Counted from the stretch's first letter, positions 6,552-13,836 are shown. The stretch is 13,836 nt of DNA from Firmicutes bacterium UBA993 (GCA_002292015.1 DBBD01000140.1:8416-22251); one strand, 5' to 3'. Numbers and translations are program-made. Notes: generated from the sequence alone by a model not told the origin.

Positions 6552-7214
6552 GTGAACTTGGACGTCTATGTGGTCACCGATCGGGGAATGACAAAGGGAC
6601 GGCCCCTGCTCTGGGTGGTGGAAGAAAGCTTGGCTGCCGGCGCCGGCGCCATTCAGCTCCGGGAGAAAGAGATCGCCACCCGCGACTTCGTGGAGCTGGC
6701 TTTCCGAATCAAAGAGATTGCCGGTCGTTACGGGGCGCTCTTTATCGTCAACGATCGGGTGGACGTGGCCCTGGCCGTGGCGGCCGACGGCGTTCACCTG
6801 GGCCAGGAAGATATGCCCCCGCCCCTGGCGAGGCAGTTGCTGGGGCCGCGGGCCGTAATCGGCCTGTCGGTGGCCACGGTTCAGGAAGCGCAAAAAGCCG
6901 TGGCGGATGGGGCCGATTACCTGGGGGTTAGCGCCGTTTTCAGCACGCCTACCAAGATCGAGGCGGAGCCGGTCGGCCTGGAGGGATTAAAGCAAATTCG
7001 GCAGGCGGTCGGCCTGCCCCTGGTGGGGATCGGTGGAATCCATGCCGGCAACTCGGCGGAGGTCATCGGGGCGGGCGCGGACGGCGTCGCCGTGGTTTCG
7101 ACGGTGATGGCGGCCGATAGCCCTAGCCAGGCAGTAAAAGCACTGCTGGCAGAGGTACACAGGGCAAAAATTTCTGTGGGCCGGAAGGGAGGGAGGGGTG
7201 CCCCATGCAGTTGA
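6552..7214 (+). CDS. thiE: Thiamine phosphate synthase ThiE
   Basis: ThiE couples HMP pyrophosphate and thiazole phosphate to form thiamine monophosphate, joining the products of ThiD and ThiM. The motifs are those of this TIM-barrel family: VYVVTDR at the start, IQLREKE, FIVNDRVDVALAVAADGVHLGQ, YLGVSAVFSTPTK for pyrophosphate binding, and VGIGGI followed by GADGVAVVS. The GTG at 6552 is chosen because AGGAGG (6538-6543) lies eight bases upstream and the family N-terminus begins right there. The frame is open earlier, but that would overlap thiM and add unrelated residues. This gives 220 residues. It starts 16 bases after thiM and overlaps thiL by 10 bases. Confidence 0.95.
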   Translation: MNLDVYVVTDRGMTKGRPLLWVVEESLAAGAGAIQLREKEIATRDFVELAFRIKEIAGRYGALFIVNDRVDVALAVAADGVHLGQEDMPPPLARQLLGPRAVIGLSVATVQEAQKAVADGADYLGVSAVFSTPTKIEAEPVGLEGLKQIRQAVGLPLVGIGGIHAGNSAEVIGAGADGVAVVSTVMAADSPSQAVKALLAEVHRAKISVGRKGGRGAPCS

Positions 7215-8218
7215 AAGACTTAGGCGAGTTCGGCCTGATTGAACGCTTGACCCGCGGCCTGTCCTGCGATCATTCCGTTGTTCTTGGTGTCGGCGATGAT
7301 GCTGCCGTTTTCCGGGTAAGCGGGGATGTCTTTGTCCTGGTAACCTGTGACATGCTGGTCGAGGGCCGCCATTTCCTCTTGGCTAAAATCAGTCCCCGGG
7401 ACCTGGGTTACAAGGCCCTGGCTGTAAGCCTGAGTGACATCGCGGCCATGGGTGGGATGCCGCGCCATGCCGTCATTTCCGCGGGCTGGCCTGCCTACGT
7501 GGATGTAGCGTACACGGAACAAATTTACCAGGGAATCCGGGGCGCCGCCGGACTCTACGGAGTCAACATTCTGGGCGGCGATACGGTGAAGGCGCCGCAG
7601 TTGATCCTGGATGTGACGGTCATCGGCGAAAGCGAAGGACCGCCGGTGACCCGCAAAGGAGCCAGGCCCGGCGATCTCATCGGTGTTACCGGTCGGGTGG
7701 GTGCCTCTGCTGCCGGCCTCGCCCTGCTGCTGGCCGGGGCTGACGCGCCTGTCTTACCTCCGGAGGTAGCGGGCAGCCTGATTGCCGCCCACGTAAGGCC
7801 GGTCCCCAGGGTGCGGGAAGCTAAGGTGCTGGCTGCCGCCGGTGCCACCGCCATGATCGATGTCAGCGACGGGCTGGCCGGCGAGATTCACCACATCTGC
7901 CGTGGCGGCGGTACGGGGGCGCTCGTCTACGCCGATCAGCTGCCGGTCAGCAGAGCCACCAGGCTGGCCGCTGAAAAACTGGCCAAAGACTGGCTGCAGT
8001 GGGCCTTATTCGGGGGCGAAGACTATGAACTGGTGGTCACACTGCCCGGGGCAGCGGTTCCCACGGCCCGTGATGGCTTGCGCGAGTTGGGCACCGACTT
8101 TCGGGTTATCGGCGAGATGACGGAGATACAGCACGGGGTGCAAATAATCACGGCGGAAGGTAAAACCGAGTTAAAAAGCCAAGGTTACGACCATTTCGGG
8201 GGGATTGAAAATGATTAA
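7205..8218 (+). CDS. thiL: Thiamine-monophosphate kinase ThiL
   Basis: ThiL phosphorylates thiamine monophosphate with ATP to make thiamine pyrophosphate, the active cofactor and also the ligand of the riboswitch upstream. The 337-residue protein has the family hallmarks: GVGDDAAVF (metal and phosphate binding), DMLVEGRHF, KALAVSLSDIAAMGG, NILGGDTV, GVTGRVGAS, MIDVSDGLAGEI and ALFGGEDYELV. The ATG lies inside the end of thiE (10-base overlap) and follows GGGAGGGG. Its end overlaps the next start by eight bases, indicating translational coupling along the operon. Confidence 0.96.
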   Translation: MQLKDLGEFGLIERLTRGLSCDHSVVLGVGDDAAVFRVSGDVFVLVTCDMLVEGRHFLLAKISPRDLGYKALAVSLSDIAAMGGMPRHAVISAGWPAYVDVAYTEQIYQGIRGAAGLYGVNILGGDTVKAPQLILDVTVIGESEGPPVTRKGARPGDLIGVTGRVGASAAGLALLLAGADAPVLPPEVAGSLIAAHVRPVPRVREAKVLAAAGATAMIDVSDGLAGEIHHICRGGGTGALVYADQLPVSRATRLAAEKLAKDWLQWALFGGEDYELVVTLPGAAVPTARDGLRELGTDFRVIGEMTEIQHGVQIITAEGKTELKSQGYDHFGGIEND

Positions 8219-9002
8219 GAGGGCACTAACCATCGCCGGCTCCGATTCCGGGGGCGGTGCCGGCATCCAGGCTGACCTTAAAGCGTTTGAGAAAATTGGG
8301 GTGTTCGGCATGAGCGCCATCACCGCCGTTACCGCGCAGAATACCTTGGGGGTGCAGGGAATTCACCAGCTGCCGCCCAAATTTGTGGTCTCCCAGATCG
8401 ACGCCGTGATGACTGATATCGGGGCGGATAGCGTGAAAGTGGGTATGCTCGGCAGTTCCGCCGTCGTGGCGGCAGTAGCCGGCCGGCTCAGATTTTACGC
8501 CGTGGCCAAAGCGGTGATTGACCCGGTCATGGTGGCGACCAGCGGCGCCCTGCTGCTGCAGCAGGATGCAGTCCAGGCCATCAGGGACCAGCTGGTGCCC
8601 TGTGCTACCATCATTACCCCCAACCTCTACGAAGCGGAAGTTCTAGCGGGGTTGAAGATCAAAAACCAAGCCGATCTCAGGGAAGCAGCCCGCCTGATCT
8701 ATAACATGGGTGCGGAGGGAGTGCTGATCAAGGGCGGTCACTTTGAGTCCCGGGAAGCGGCGGATATCTTCTATGACGGCAGGGAGTTTCACCTGTTTAG
8801 CCGCGAGAGAGTGAATACAAAAAACACCCACGGTACGGGGTGCACGCTTTCCTCAGCCATTGCCGCCTATCTCTGCTTTGAAGACGACCCGCTCGCGGCC
8901 GTCGCCAGGGCTAAAGAGTACGTCTATCAAAAAATTGTGCAGGCCGCAGCCGCCAACGTGGGCAATGGCCACGGCCCCGTCTGCCTCCCGGGTCGGCCGT
9001 GA
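8211..9002 (+). CDS. thiD: Hydroxymethylpyrimidine/phosphomethylpyrimidine kinase ThiD
   Basis: ThiD phosphorylates HMP and then HMP phosphate, giving the pyrophosphate that ThiE uses. Ribokinase-family motifs are clear: TIAGSDSGGGAGIQADLKAF, MTDIGADSVKVGMLGS, VIDPVMVATSGALLL, TPNLYEAEVLAG, VLIKGGH, and the C-terminal THGTGCTLSSAIAAYL anion hole. The ATG at 8211 is preferred: GGGGGGA lies about six bases upstream, whereas the in-frame TTG at 8205 is almost in contact with it. The product is 263 residues, normal for the family. It is the last gene of the operon, and no clear terminator follows in the 54 bases before the convergent ferredoxin-like ORF. Confidence 0.95.
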   Translation: MIKRALTIAGSDSGGGAGIQADLKAFEKIGVFGMSAITAVTAQNTLGVQGIHQLPPKFVVSQIDAVMTDIGADSVKVGMLGSSAVVAAVAGRLRFYAVAKAVIDPVMVATSGALLLQQDAVQAIRDQLVPCATIITPNLYEAEVLAGLKIKNQADLREAARLIYNMGAEGVLIKGGHFESREAADIFYDGREFHLFSRERVNTKNTHGTGCTLSSAIAAYLCFEDDPLAAVARAKEYVYQKIVQAAAANVGNGHGPVCLPGRP

Positions 9003-9056
9003 ACATTGTCCGATGTAAAAGGTTTAGAATAAAACTACGACTTTAAATTCGATAGG

Positions 9057-9299
9057 TCAATGTAGCCCACTAGCTGCTCTGGTCCACGGTGGGATGTATG
9101 GTCTATTGCCAATAAAACTTAGAGACAGCGCTTTCTGGGGGCATTCCTTAAAGCACCTGCAACAAGCAATGTATAGGTGATGGCCTATCTTGGGCTTTTT
9201 CCCATTCACTTTCACATTGATGGCAGCTGAAGGACATGCTCTTTCGCATTTTATACAACTTATGCATTTACTGTTGTCGCTAACGTCGAGGCCCAACAA
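9057..9299 (-). CDS. Small ferredoxin-like protein, possibly a gene remnant
   Basis: The 80-residue ORF has a complete 4Fe-4S signature, CISCIKCERACP (residues 12-23), and a second, incomplete one, CCRCFKECP (about 46-54), whose expected first Cys is Tyr. The order and spacing resemble the two-cluster ferredoxin module found at the C-terminus of DUF362 proteins and in small ferredoxins. The start is a TTG without a ribosome site, preceded by an in-frame stop. An ATG at 9330 lies in a neighbouring frame, separated only by a run of eight T, which suggests either a frameshift or a detached fragment. It may carry electrons or be inactive debris, and I cannot tell which. It converges on thiD. Confidence 0.5.
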   Translation of the reverse strand: MLGLDVSDNSKCISCIKCERACPSAAINVKVNGKKPKIGHHLYIACCRCFKECPQKALSLSFIGNRPYIPPWTRAASGLH

Positions 9300-9363
9300 A
9301 AAAAATTTTCAATACGATGAACTTAACCATTAAACTGGTTATATCCAAGCAGAGGATTGAGAA

Positions 9364-9552
9364 ATGAGACTTTGGTCACTACACCCAAAATACCTTGACC
9401 CAAAAGGCCTGGTTACCCTTTGGAGAGAAACGCTATTAGCCCGGCATGTTTTAGTGGGAAATGTCGAAGGTTATAATAATCACCCGCCAATTATCGATAT
9501 TCATTTCGTATCCTTAAATGGCGAGGAGCTGGACGGTTTTACCATTGTTTGA
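9364..9552 (+). pseudogene. Truncated pyrimidine-dimer DNA glycosylase (endonuclease V-like)
   Basis: The first ~41 residues, beginning MRLWSLHPKYLD and continuing through LWRETLLARHVL to GYNNHP, match the N-terminus of the bacterial relatives of T4 endonuclease V, which remove UV-induced pyrimidine dimers. The usual protein is well over 100 residues; this ORF stops at 62. The residues after NNHP (PIIDIHFVSLNGEE onward) do not look like the family. A ribosome site (AGAGGA) precedes the ATG, so the 5' end is intact and the 3' part has been lost or replaced. It is unlikely to be functional, since the C-terminal DNA-binding part is missing. Confidence 0.6.
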
Positions 9553-9578
9553 CGCAAGCAAAAGAAAATTGGTATAAT
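9549..9578 (+). promoter_or_regulatory. Strong sigma-A promoter for the radical-SAM gene
   Basis: TTGACG (9549-9554) and TATAAT (9573-9578) are separated by 18 bases, a near-consensus pair. Transcription should start near 9585, giving a leader of about 250 nt before the ATG at 9833. The -35 overlaps the stop codon of the truncated glycosylase ORF. Confidence 0.75.
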
Positions 9579-9584
9579 TCCTTC

Positions 9585-9832
9585 AGTTGAGCACCTTGGG
9601 TACTCGTGTGTCTTTGGTCAGTCTTACCGGGGTGTCCACTTGACCCAGGTTGTGCTGGAAACGTGGGAACCGTGCTCTAATTCTGATCACCTAGAGCTGT
9701 CTCTAGTCAACTTTAACCCCACGCCGGCGCCGACACACCGCAAAATATTTCTGCCGTGTTCCACAGGTGGATTCAGGTGGATTTCCCAGCGACCTTAAGT
9801 CTGTGCTTTCGGGGGGAGGCCTTGTCACTAGG
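9585..9832 (+). promoter_or_regulatory. Long structured leader, candidate RNA regulator
   Basis: Right at the predicted 5' end, AGCAC-CTTGGGT (9590-9601) can pair with ACCCAGG (9643-9649) and GTGCT (9652-9656) as a 12-bp stem with a 2-nt bulge. The same GAGCAC (9589-9594) can instead pair perfectly with GTGCTC (9672-9677), so the two folds exclude each other. A 6-bp hairpin, CTAGAG/CTCTAG (9691-9706), follows. No terminator with a T-tract is obvious. I do not recognise a known riboswitch class. Confidence 0.4.
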
Positions 9833-10930
9833 ATGAAGCGTATGGATTTTTTAAAAATTCTTGGCTTGGTCGGCGGGGGCGGGTTACTCTTACTGGCCGG
9901 CAGGTCGTGGCTGTTGCGGGAGCCTCTACCGGAGCCTTTACGGGAAGATGACGGGGATCAGGCGGCGGGCGCCGAGCGCCGGCAACCGGCCTATGCGCTG
10001 CTGGAAGCTGAAGGGAAACTGGCCGAGCGGATTGATCAGGCCTATGGCATCATGGAAAGTTGCCTGCTTTGCCCACGGCGTTGCGGTGTGAACCGCCGTG
10101 CGGGTCAGCAGGGTTTCTGTCTTGCCCCCAAAAAAGCGATGGTTTTTAGCCACAGCCCGCATTTTGGCGAGGAGCGGCCTCTCGTGGGGCGGGGCGGCTC
10201 AGGTACTATCTTTTTTTCCAACTGCAACTTGCGGTGTGTGTTTTGTCAGAACTACCCCATCGCCCACAAAGGTTGGGGCCATGAAGTCAGCGACGAGGAG
10301 CTGGCCGATATGATGCTTGAGTTGCAGCGTATCGGGTGTCACAACATCAACCTGGTCACGCCAACCCATGTCATGCCAAACATCCTCAGTGCTACGCGAA
10401 TAGCCTTAAAGAAGGGGCTACAACTGCCATTATGCTACAACACCAGCGGTTATGAGCGGGTTGAGATAGTTAAACTGTTGGACGGGATTGTCGATATTTA
10501 CCTGCCGGATGTAAAATTCATGGATGGTGCCGAGGCGCAGCGCTATAACCTGGCTGCCGCCGCGGACTACCCGCAGATGGCTAAGGAATCGACTGAAGAG
10601 ATGCACCGCCAGGTTGGTGAAATGATTACTGATGAACGCGGCGTTGCCTTGCGCGGGTTGATGGTGCGTCACCTGGTGATGCCAAACCGGGTGGCCGGGA
10701 CGCGGGAGTTCGTTCAATGGGTAGCGGCAAACTTGTCCACAAAAACCTATGTTAATATCATGTCGCAATACCGTGTTGAATTCATGGCCTTTGATTTCCC
10801 GTTAATTGCTCGCGCCATTACCTCCGAGGAATTCGTCGAAGCCATCGAATGGGCAAAGGAGGCCGGGTTGACCAACCTTGACGATCGGTCGCTTGCTCAC
10901 TACGAAACACACCTCCACCGAGTGTCTTAA
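9833..10930 (+). CDS. Radical-SAM protein, PflX-like (PFL-activase homolog), membrane-anchored
   Basis: This belongs to the uncharacterised radical-SAM group related to pyruvate-formate-lyase activating enzymes (PflX, COG1313). With the ATG at 9833, residues 77-96 hold an extra Cys set (CLLCPRRC and GFC). GSGTIFFSNCNLRCVFCQN carries the cluster motif CxxxCxxC (C131, C135, C138). The C-terminal half shows LPDVKFMD, RHLVMPN and NIMSQYR, typical of PflX. Unusually, the N-terminus (MKRMDFLKILG and a Gly/Leu-rich stretch to about residue 23) looks like a signal anchor, followed by a Pro-rich acidic linker. Start choice is uncertain: a GTG at 9767 is open but lacks a ribosome site, and an ATG at 9842 has AGGA eight bases upstream. 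The target is unknown. It converges on the related gene downstream. Confidence 0.85.
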   Translation: MKRMDFLKILGLVGGGGLLLLAGRSWLLREPLPEPLREDDGDQAAGAERRQPAYALLEAEGKLAERIDQAYGIMESCLLCPRRCGVNRRAGQQGFCLAPKKAMVFSHSPHFGEERPLVGRGGSGTIFFSNCNLRCVFCQNYPIAHKGWGHEVSDEELADMMLELQRIGCHNINLVTPTHVMPNILSATRIALKKGLQLPLCYNTSGYERVEIVKLLDGIVDIYLPDVKFMDGAEAQRYNLAAAADYPQMAKESTEEMHRQVGEMITDERGVALRGLMVRHLVMPNRVAGTREFVQWVAANLSTKTYVNIMSQYRVEFMAFDFPLIARAITSEEFVEAIEWAKEAGLTNLDDRSLAHYETHLHRVS

Positions 10931-10971
10931 ATTTTACTTGGAGTAACCCTGCTTTTATTTAAGGCAACGAT

Positions 10972-12147
10972 TTAATGCCACAGCCCGGGCAGAGCGGTGC
11001 CGCAGAACTTGCAGGTGCCGTTTTGCAGGTTATTCTCCGTGATAACAAAGCCCATTCTTTTTATCACCTTATGTTCACAGCCGGGACAGAAAGTATTTTC
11101 GCCTTCATGCCCAATTACCTTGGCGATGTAGACAAACTTAAGGCCGGCCTGCAAGGCTGTTTCGCGGGCCTGTTCCAGCGTGGCAACCGGAGTTTGCGGC
11201 AGGGTGGAAAGCCGGTACAGGGGATAAAAACGGGCAAAATGCAGCGGCACATCCGTTCCCAGCTCAGCAGCGATCCAGTGGCACATCTTCCCGATTGTCG
11301 CTAAATCGTCGTTAAGGGTCGGAATAACAATATTTGTAATCTCCAGATGGACTCCCTCATTGCGCAACAACCGCAGACTTTCCAGAACAGGCGCCAGCTC
11401 GCCGCCGACAACCTTTCGGTAAAAGTCTTGATCGAAACTCTTTAGATCCACATTAACTGCGTCCAGCGTCCGGCAAAGCTGCCGCAGCGGCTCCGGCCGA
11501 ATATAACCGGCGGTGTGGGCCAGGTTTAGCAGCCCCGCTTCTTTGGCCAACGCGGCGGTACTCGCCATATACTCATAAAAAGCCACCGGTTCGCCAAAAG
11601 CATAGCTGATCGCACGCACACCTGTGTCCAGCGCATGGGCGATCACTTTTTCCGGCGGCATATCGAAGTTGTGTACCTCTTCCGGCTTTACCAGGGCGAT
11701 GTCCCAGGTTTCACAGAAGTGACAGGCCAGGTTGCAACCGGCGGTAGCGATGGAAAGAGCCCAGCTGCCGGGTATGACATGATAGAAAGGTTTGCGTTCT
11801 ATGGGGTCTTGCTGCACCAGGGCGGGGTTGCCGTAGGTCAGGGTGTAGCCGACGCCTCCGCGGTTTTCGCGTGCCCGGCAGATCGCTCTTTCCCCATCTG
11901 CCAATGAACATTCGTGTGGGCAGAGCAGGCATTGTACTTTATTGTTCTCTGTTTGCGCAAACCAAGGCGAGGGCACAGGCCTGACCAGGCCGATCTGCTC
12001 CCCGGGAGCCGCTTGTCCTTTTGGTACGTCTTTTTCAGGGGTACAACCCGTTACTTTGGCCAGGCAGAGGGCGCAAACAGAAGCCGCCCCGGCAATAATG
12101 AATTCCCGTCTTCCTAAAATGGAGAATCGATCTCCTTTTGGCACCAA
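10972..12147 (-). CDS. amrS: AmmeMemoRadiSam-type radical-SAM enzyme with Tat/lipoprotein signal
   Basis: The body matches the AmrS family (COG1180, PFL-activase related) of the AmmeMemoRadiSam system, whose reaction is unknown. It has CLLCPHEC and AIC (C73, C76, C80, C90), then GNPALVQQDPIERKPFYHV-like residues, then the radical-SAM motif GCNLACHFC (C138, C142, C145). A C-terminal zinc-ribbon-like end (FCPGC, CKFCGTALPGLW) completes it. The N-terminus reads GRREFIIAGAA, a twin-arginine motif plus hydrophobic core, then VTGC, a lipobox with Cys35, so export and lipidation are predicted. GGAGG lies five bases before the TTG at 12147 and eight before an equally possible GTG at 12144. The partner genes AmmeMemoRadiSam A and B are not in the window. 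It is 52 bases downstream of the spermidine-synthase-like gene, probably in the same transcript. Confidence 0.85.
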   Translation of the reverse strand: MVPKGDRFSILGRREFIIAGAASVCALCLAKVTGCTPEKDVPKGQAAPGEQIGLVRPVPSPWFAQTENNKVQCLLCPHECSLADGERAICRARENRGGVGYTLTYGNPALVQQDPIERKPFYHVIPGSWALSIATAGCNLACHFCETWDIALVKPEEVHNFDMPPEKVIAHALDTGVRAISYAFGEPVAFYEYMASTAALAKEAGLLNLAHTAGYIRPEPLRQLCRTLDAVNVDLKSFDQDFYRKVVGGELAPVLESLRLLRNEGVHLEITNIVIPTLNDDLATIGKMCHWIAAELGTDVPLHFARFYPLYRLSTLPQTPVATLEQARETALQAGLKFVYIAKVIGHEGENTFCPGCEHKVIKRMGFVITENNLQNGTCKFCGTALPGLWH

Positions 12148-12199
12148 CTAAACCTCCGATTACACTGTTTATCAATATTTACTAGCAAAGGTTTTTTAC

Positions 12200-13836
12200 T
12201 TAAGTTTTCGCAATTAATATTACCACGAAAGCAGCAATATTGACAATTGCGCCAAACAGGCAGCAGGCCACGATACCAAGGACGGGCGCCACTAGCGCTC
12301 CAGCCAGAACAGCGCCGGCACATGCTCCAAAAAGCTCGACGCCATAAACGGCGCCAGTGGTTTTTTCCGTATGCTTCTTCACAGCCAAAAAGTTAGCAGC
12401 TGACAGCGGGAAACAGACACCGCCTGCGAGACCGGCGATAAAAGTAAGTATATAAAAGATAGCGAGTACAGCGGTAAGGGATTGCACCGCCGCGGCCTGA
12501 GGTAAAACCAAGGCGATGATCACGGCTAACAAGGCGACTAAGGCCTGTGCGCCTGCCAAAAGATTCAGGCTGCCCTTGTCAGGCAGAAAGCGATTAGTCA
12601 GATAAGTTCCCAGGGCCAGCCCACCCATAAAAACAGCTGTAATCAGGCCCACCATTTCGAAGACAAATCCATAGATGCTTTGGAAGGAAAAGAGCATAGC
12701 AATCTGCAGCGACATTGTGGAAAGTCCGGTGGCAAAAACAGCAAACAGCACCGCAAAACCCCTGTCAAACCTTCTGCCGCAGCGACTGGCCGTAGCTCGT
12801 AAAGCGATAACCCCCAACAGGGGAATCAACAACAATGGCAAAATCCATGATGGCTGAACGCGCAGTAGCCGGCGGAATATTTCGCCCCGGTTCGCCCTGG
12901 TTAGTTCATCCCAGAACATCAAAGTATAATAATAGCTGATGGGCCTGAAATCAGTATTGATAAAATGGCGTTGCGCGACCGGCGGCAGTATCTCTTCTGC
13001 CTGATCCAGCGCAGCTACCGGTGGAAAAGAAATGGGCCCGATGTCCGGACCCGCCAGGTGTGCCTCGCTGCTGCGCCCGTGATGGCGGACCACCCAGTTC
13101 ACCCGCCGTAGCTGCATTTCCGGCAACAGGGTGTAAAAATGTTCCGGCGCGAAAGCATCGCTCTTAATATTCTGTTTCCGGAATCGTTCCGCCAAAACGG
13201 TTGCATCCACTGAAATTTGCCCCGGAGTATCGCCGGCGAAGAAAAACATAAGCTGTTCACCGGCCACAACAACCTGGGAAAACACCCCGGCCAGCGTATG
13301 GTAAATCGCAGTGTTGCGATTGGTCACGGCCAGGCCTCGCAGGTCCGGGGTGGAGGTGGCCGCGATCACAAATACTCCTCCGGGATTAAGCAGGGCGGCT
13401 GCTTCTTGGAAGAATTCGCGGGTGTAATAGCGGTTTAGAACAGCCGTGACCGGGTCGGGAAGATCGACGATTATAAGATCGTACTGCTTCTCTGTCGTTT
13501 TTACAAAAAGCCTGCCGTCGGTATGCAACAGACGCACCCTTGGATCTGCCAACGCCGCCAGGGTGGCTGCGGAGAGATACGGCCCGGCCATTTCGGTTAG
13601 CACCGGGTCCAGCTCGATATAGTCAACCTGCTCCACCGGGTAGCGGATAATTTCGCTCAAGCTGCCGCGCAGACCGCCGCCAATCAAGAGGATGCGCCTG
13701 GGCGCCGGGTGCTGCGCCATGGCCAGATGGGCAAAGTGTACCGCTTGCTGCTTTTCAAACCCGGGAGCTGGGGCCAGCGGGCCGGCTGTACTGAAAAGCA
13801 GGTGCCCGCTCTGAAAAAAAGTATACTGATCCTGGT
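12200..13836 (-). CDS. Membrane-fused spermidine synthase-like protein (5' end beyond window)
   Basis: This joins an aminopropyltransferase-type domain to a multi-pass membrane domain. The frame is open to the window edge: upstream of the Met at 13720 it still reads family sequence (YTFFQSGHLLFS, then QQAVHFAHLAMAQ), so the true start lies outside. The SAM-binding fold shows ILLIGGGLRGSLSE, VDYIELDP, LHTDGR and VDLPDPVTAVLNRYYTREFF. The C-terminal half has about seven hydrophobic segments, including GFVFEMVGLITAVFMGGLAL and GAVYGVELFGACAGAVLAG, typical of fused MFS/spermidine synthases. The canonical GGGEGG reads GGGLRG and the DSTDP region reads DLPDP, so activity on polyamines is not assured. 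The Met at 13720 should not be used as the start. It is probably co-transcribed with the downstream radical-SAM gene. Confidence 0.88.
   Translation of the reverse strand, partial: QDQYTFFQSGHLLFSTAGPLAPAPGFEKQQAVHFAHLAMAQHPAPRRILLIGGGLRGSLSEIIRYPVEQVDYIELDPVLTEMAGPYLSAATLAALADPRVRLLHTDGRLFVKTTEKQYDLIIVDLPDPVTAVLNRYYTREFFQEAAALLNPGGVFVIAATSTPDLRGLAVTNRNTAIYHTLAGVFSQVVVAGEQLMFFFAGDTPGQISVDATVLAERFRKQNIKSDAFAPEHFYTLLPEMQLRRVNWVVRHHGRSSEAHLAGPDIGPISFPPVAALDQAEEILPPVAQRHFINTDFRPISYYYTLMFWDELTRANRGEIFRRLLRVQPSWILPLLLIPLLGVIALRATASRCGRRFDRGFAVLFAVFATGLSTMSLQIAMLFSFQSIYGFVFEMVGLITAVFMGGLALGTYLTNRFLPDKGSLNLLAGAQALVALLAVIIALVLPQAAAVQSLTAVLAIFYILTFIAGLAGGVCFPLSAANFLAVKKHTEKTTGAVYGVELFGACAGAVLAGALVAPVLGIVACCLFGAIVNIAAFVVILIAKT

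Noticed and set aside
9767..9832. N-terminal extension of the PflX-like protein from a GTG
   Set aside because: There is no ribosome site and the added residues have no family similarity; it would also put a non-hydrophobic tail ahead of the signal anchor.
13609..13720. Met at 13720 as the start of the spermidine-synthase-like gene
   Set aside because: The frame stays open to the window edge and the upstream residues match the family, so the gene is truncated by the window and does not start here.
1..13836. CRISPR array, tRNA, rRNA, insertion sequence
   Set aside because: I saw no spaced direct-repeat array, cloverleaf with CCA end, rRNA core sequence or transposase motif on either strand.

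Overview
The window looks like chromosomal DNA of a Gram-positive, probably anaerobic Firmicute of the clostridial/Peptococcaceae type. The reasons are strong AGGAGG ribosome sites, lipoprotein signal peptides, a PhoP-type operator, a TPP riboswitch with an intrinsic terminator, and several radical-SAM/ferredoxin proteins. This placement is inference; no rRNA or tRNA is present to confirm it. The left third (pst and phosphatase genes) and the gene-poor gaps look clearly more A+T rich than the thi operon.

Region 1 (1-3005) is a phosphate-uptake operon: pstS (lipoprotein binding protein), pstC and pstA (permeases). Three 11-bp-phased TTTAA repeats followed by TATAAT lie upstream of pstS, which is what a PhoP-activated promoter looks like. 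A stem-loop separates pstS from pstCA. The ATPase gene pstB and phoU, which normally follow, are absent; the gap after pstA holds only a short ORF weakly resembling a decayed PstB start. Region 2 (3360-4748) is a lipoprotein of the alkaline phosphatase superfamily, a sensible partner for phosphate scavenging, but with several canonical metal and nucleophile positions substituted. Region 3 (4749-5397) has no convincing intact gene. It holds a remarkable ~115-nt extended stem-loop and a possible frameshifted small gene on the minus strand.

Region 4 (5371-9002) is a TPP-riboswitch-controlled thiamine operon, thiM-thiE-thiL-thiD, with close or overlapping junctions. It covers thiazole salvage, HMP phosphorylation, coupling to thiamine phosphate and the final phosphorylation to TPP; no de novo genes (thiC, thiG) are seen. 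The riboswitch carries an extra hairpin where the pyrophosphate-sensing arm normally has only a short junction. Region 5 (9003-9832) looks eroded: a small ferredoxin-like ORF, a truncated pyrimidine-dimer glycosylase, and then a strong sigma-A promoter with a structured leader.

Region 6 (9833-13836) holds two convergent radical-SAM genes and a membrane spermidine-synthase-like gene that runs off the right edge. Both radical-SAM proteins carry N-terminal export or anchor sequences: one a hydrophobic anchor, the other a twin-arginine motif followed by a lipobox. That is unexpected for enzymes with oxygen-sensitive clusters that need SAM and a reductant. This pair, together with the membrane aminopropyltransferase-like protein, is the best candidate here for an under-described system.
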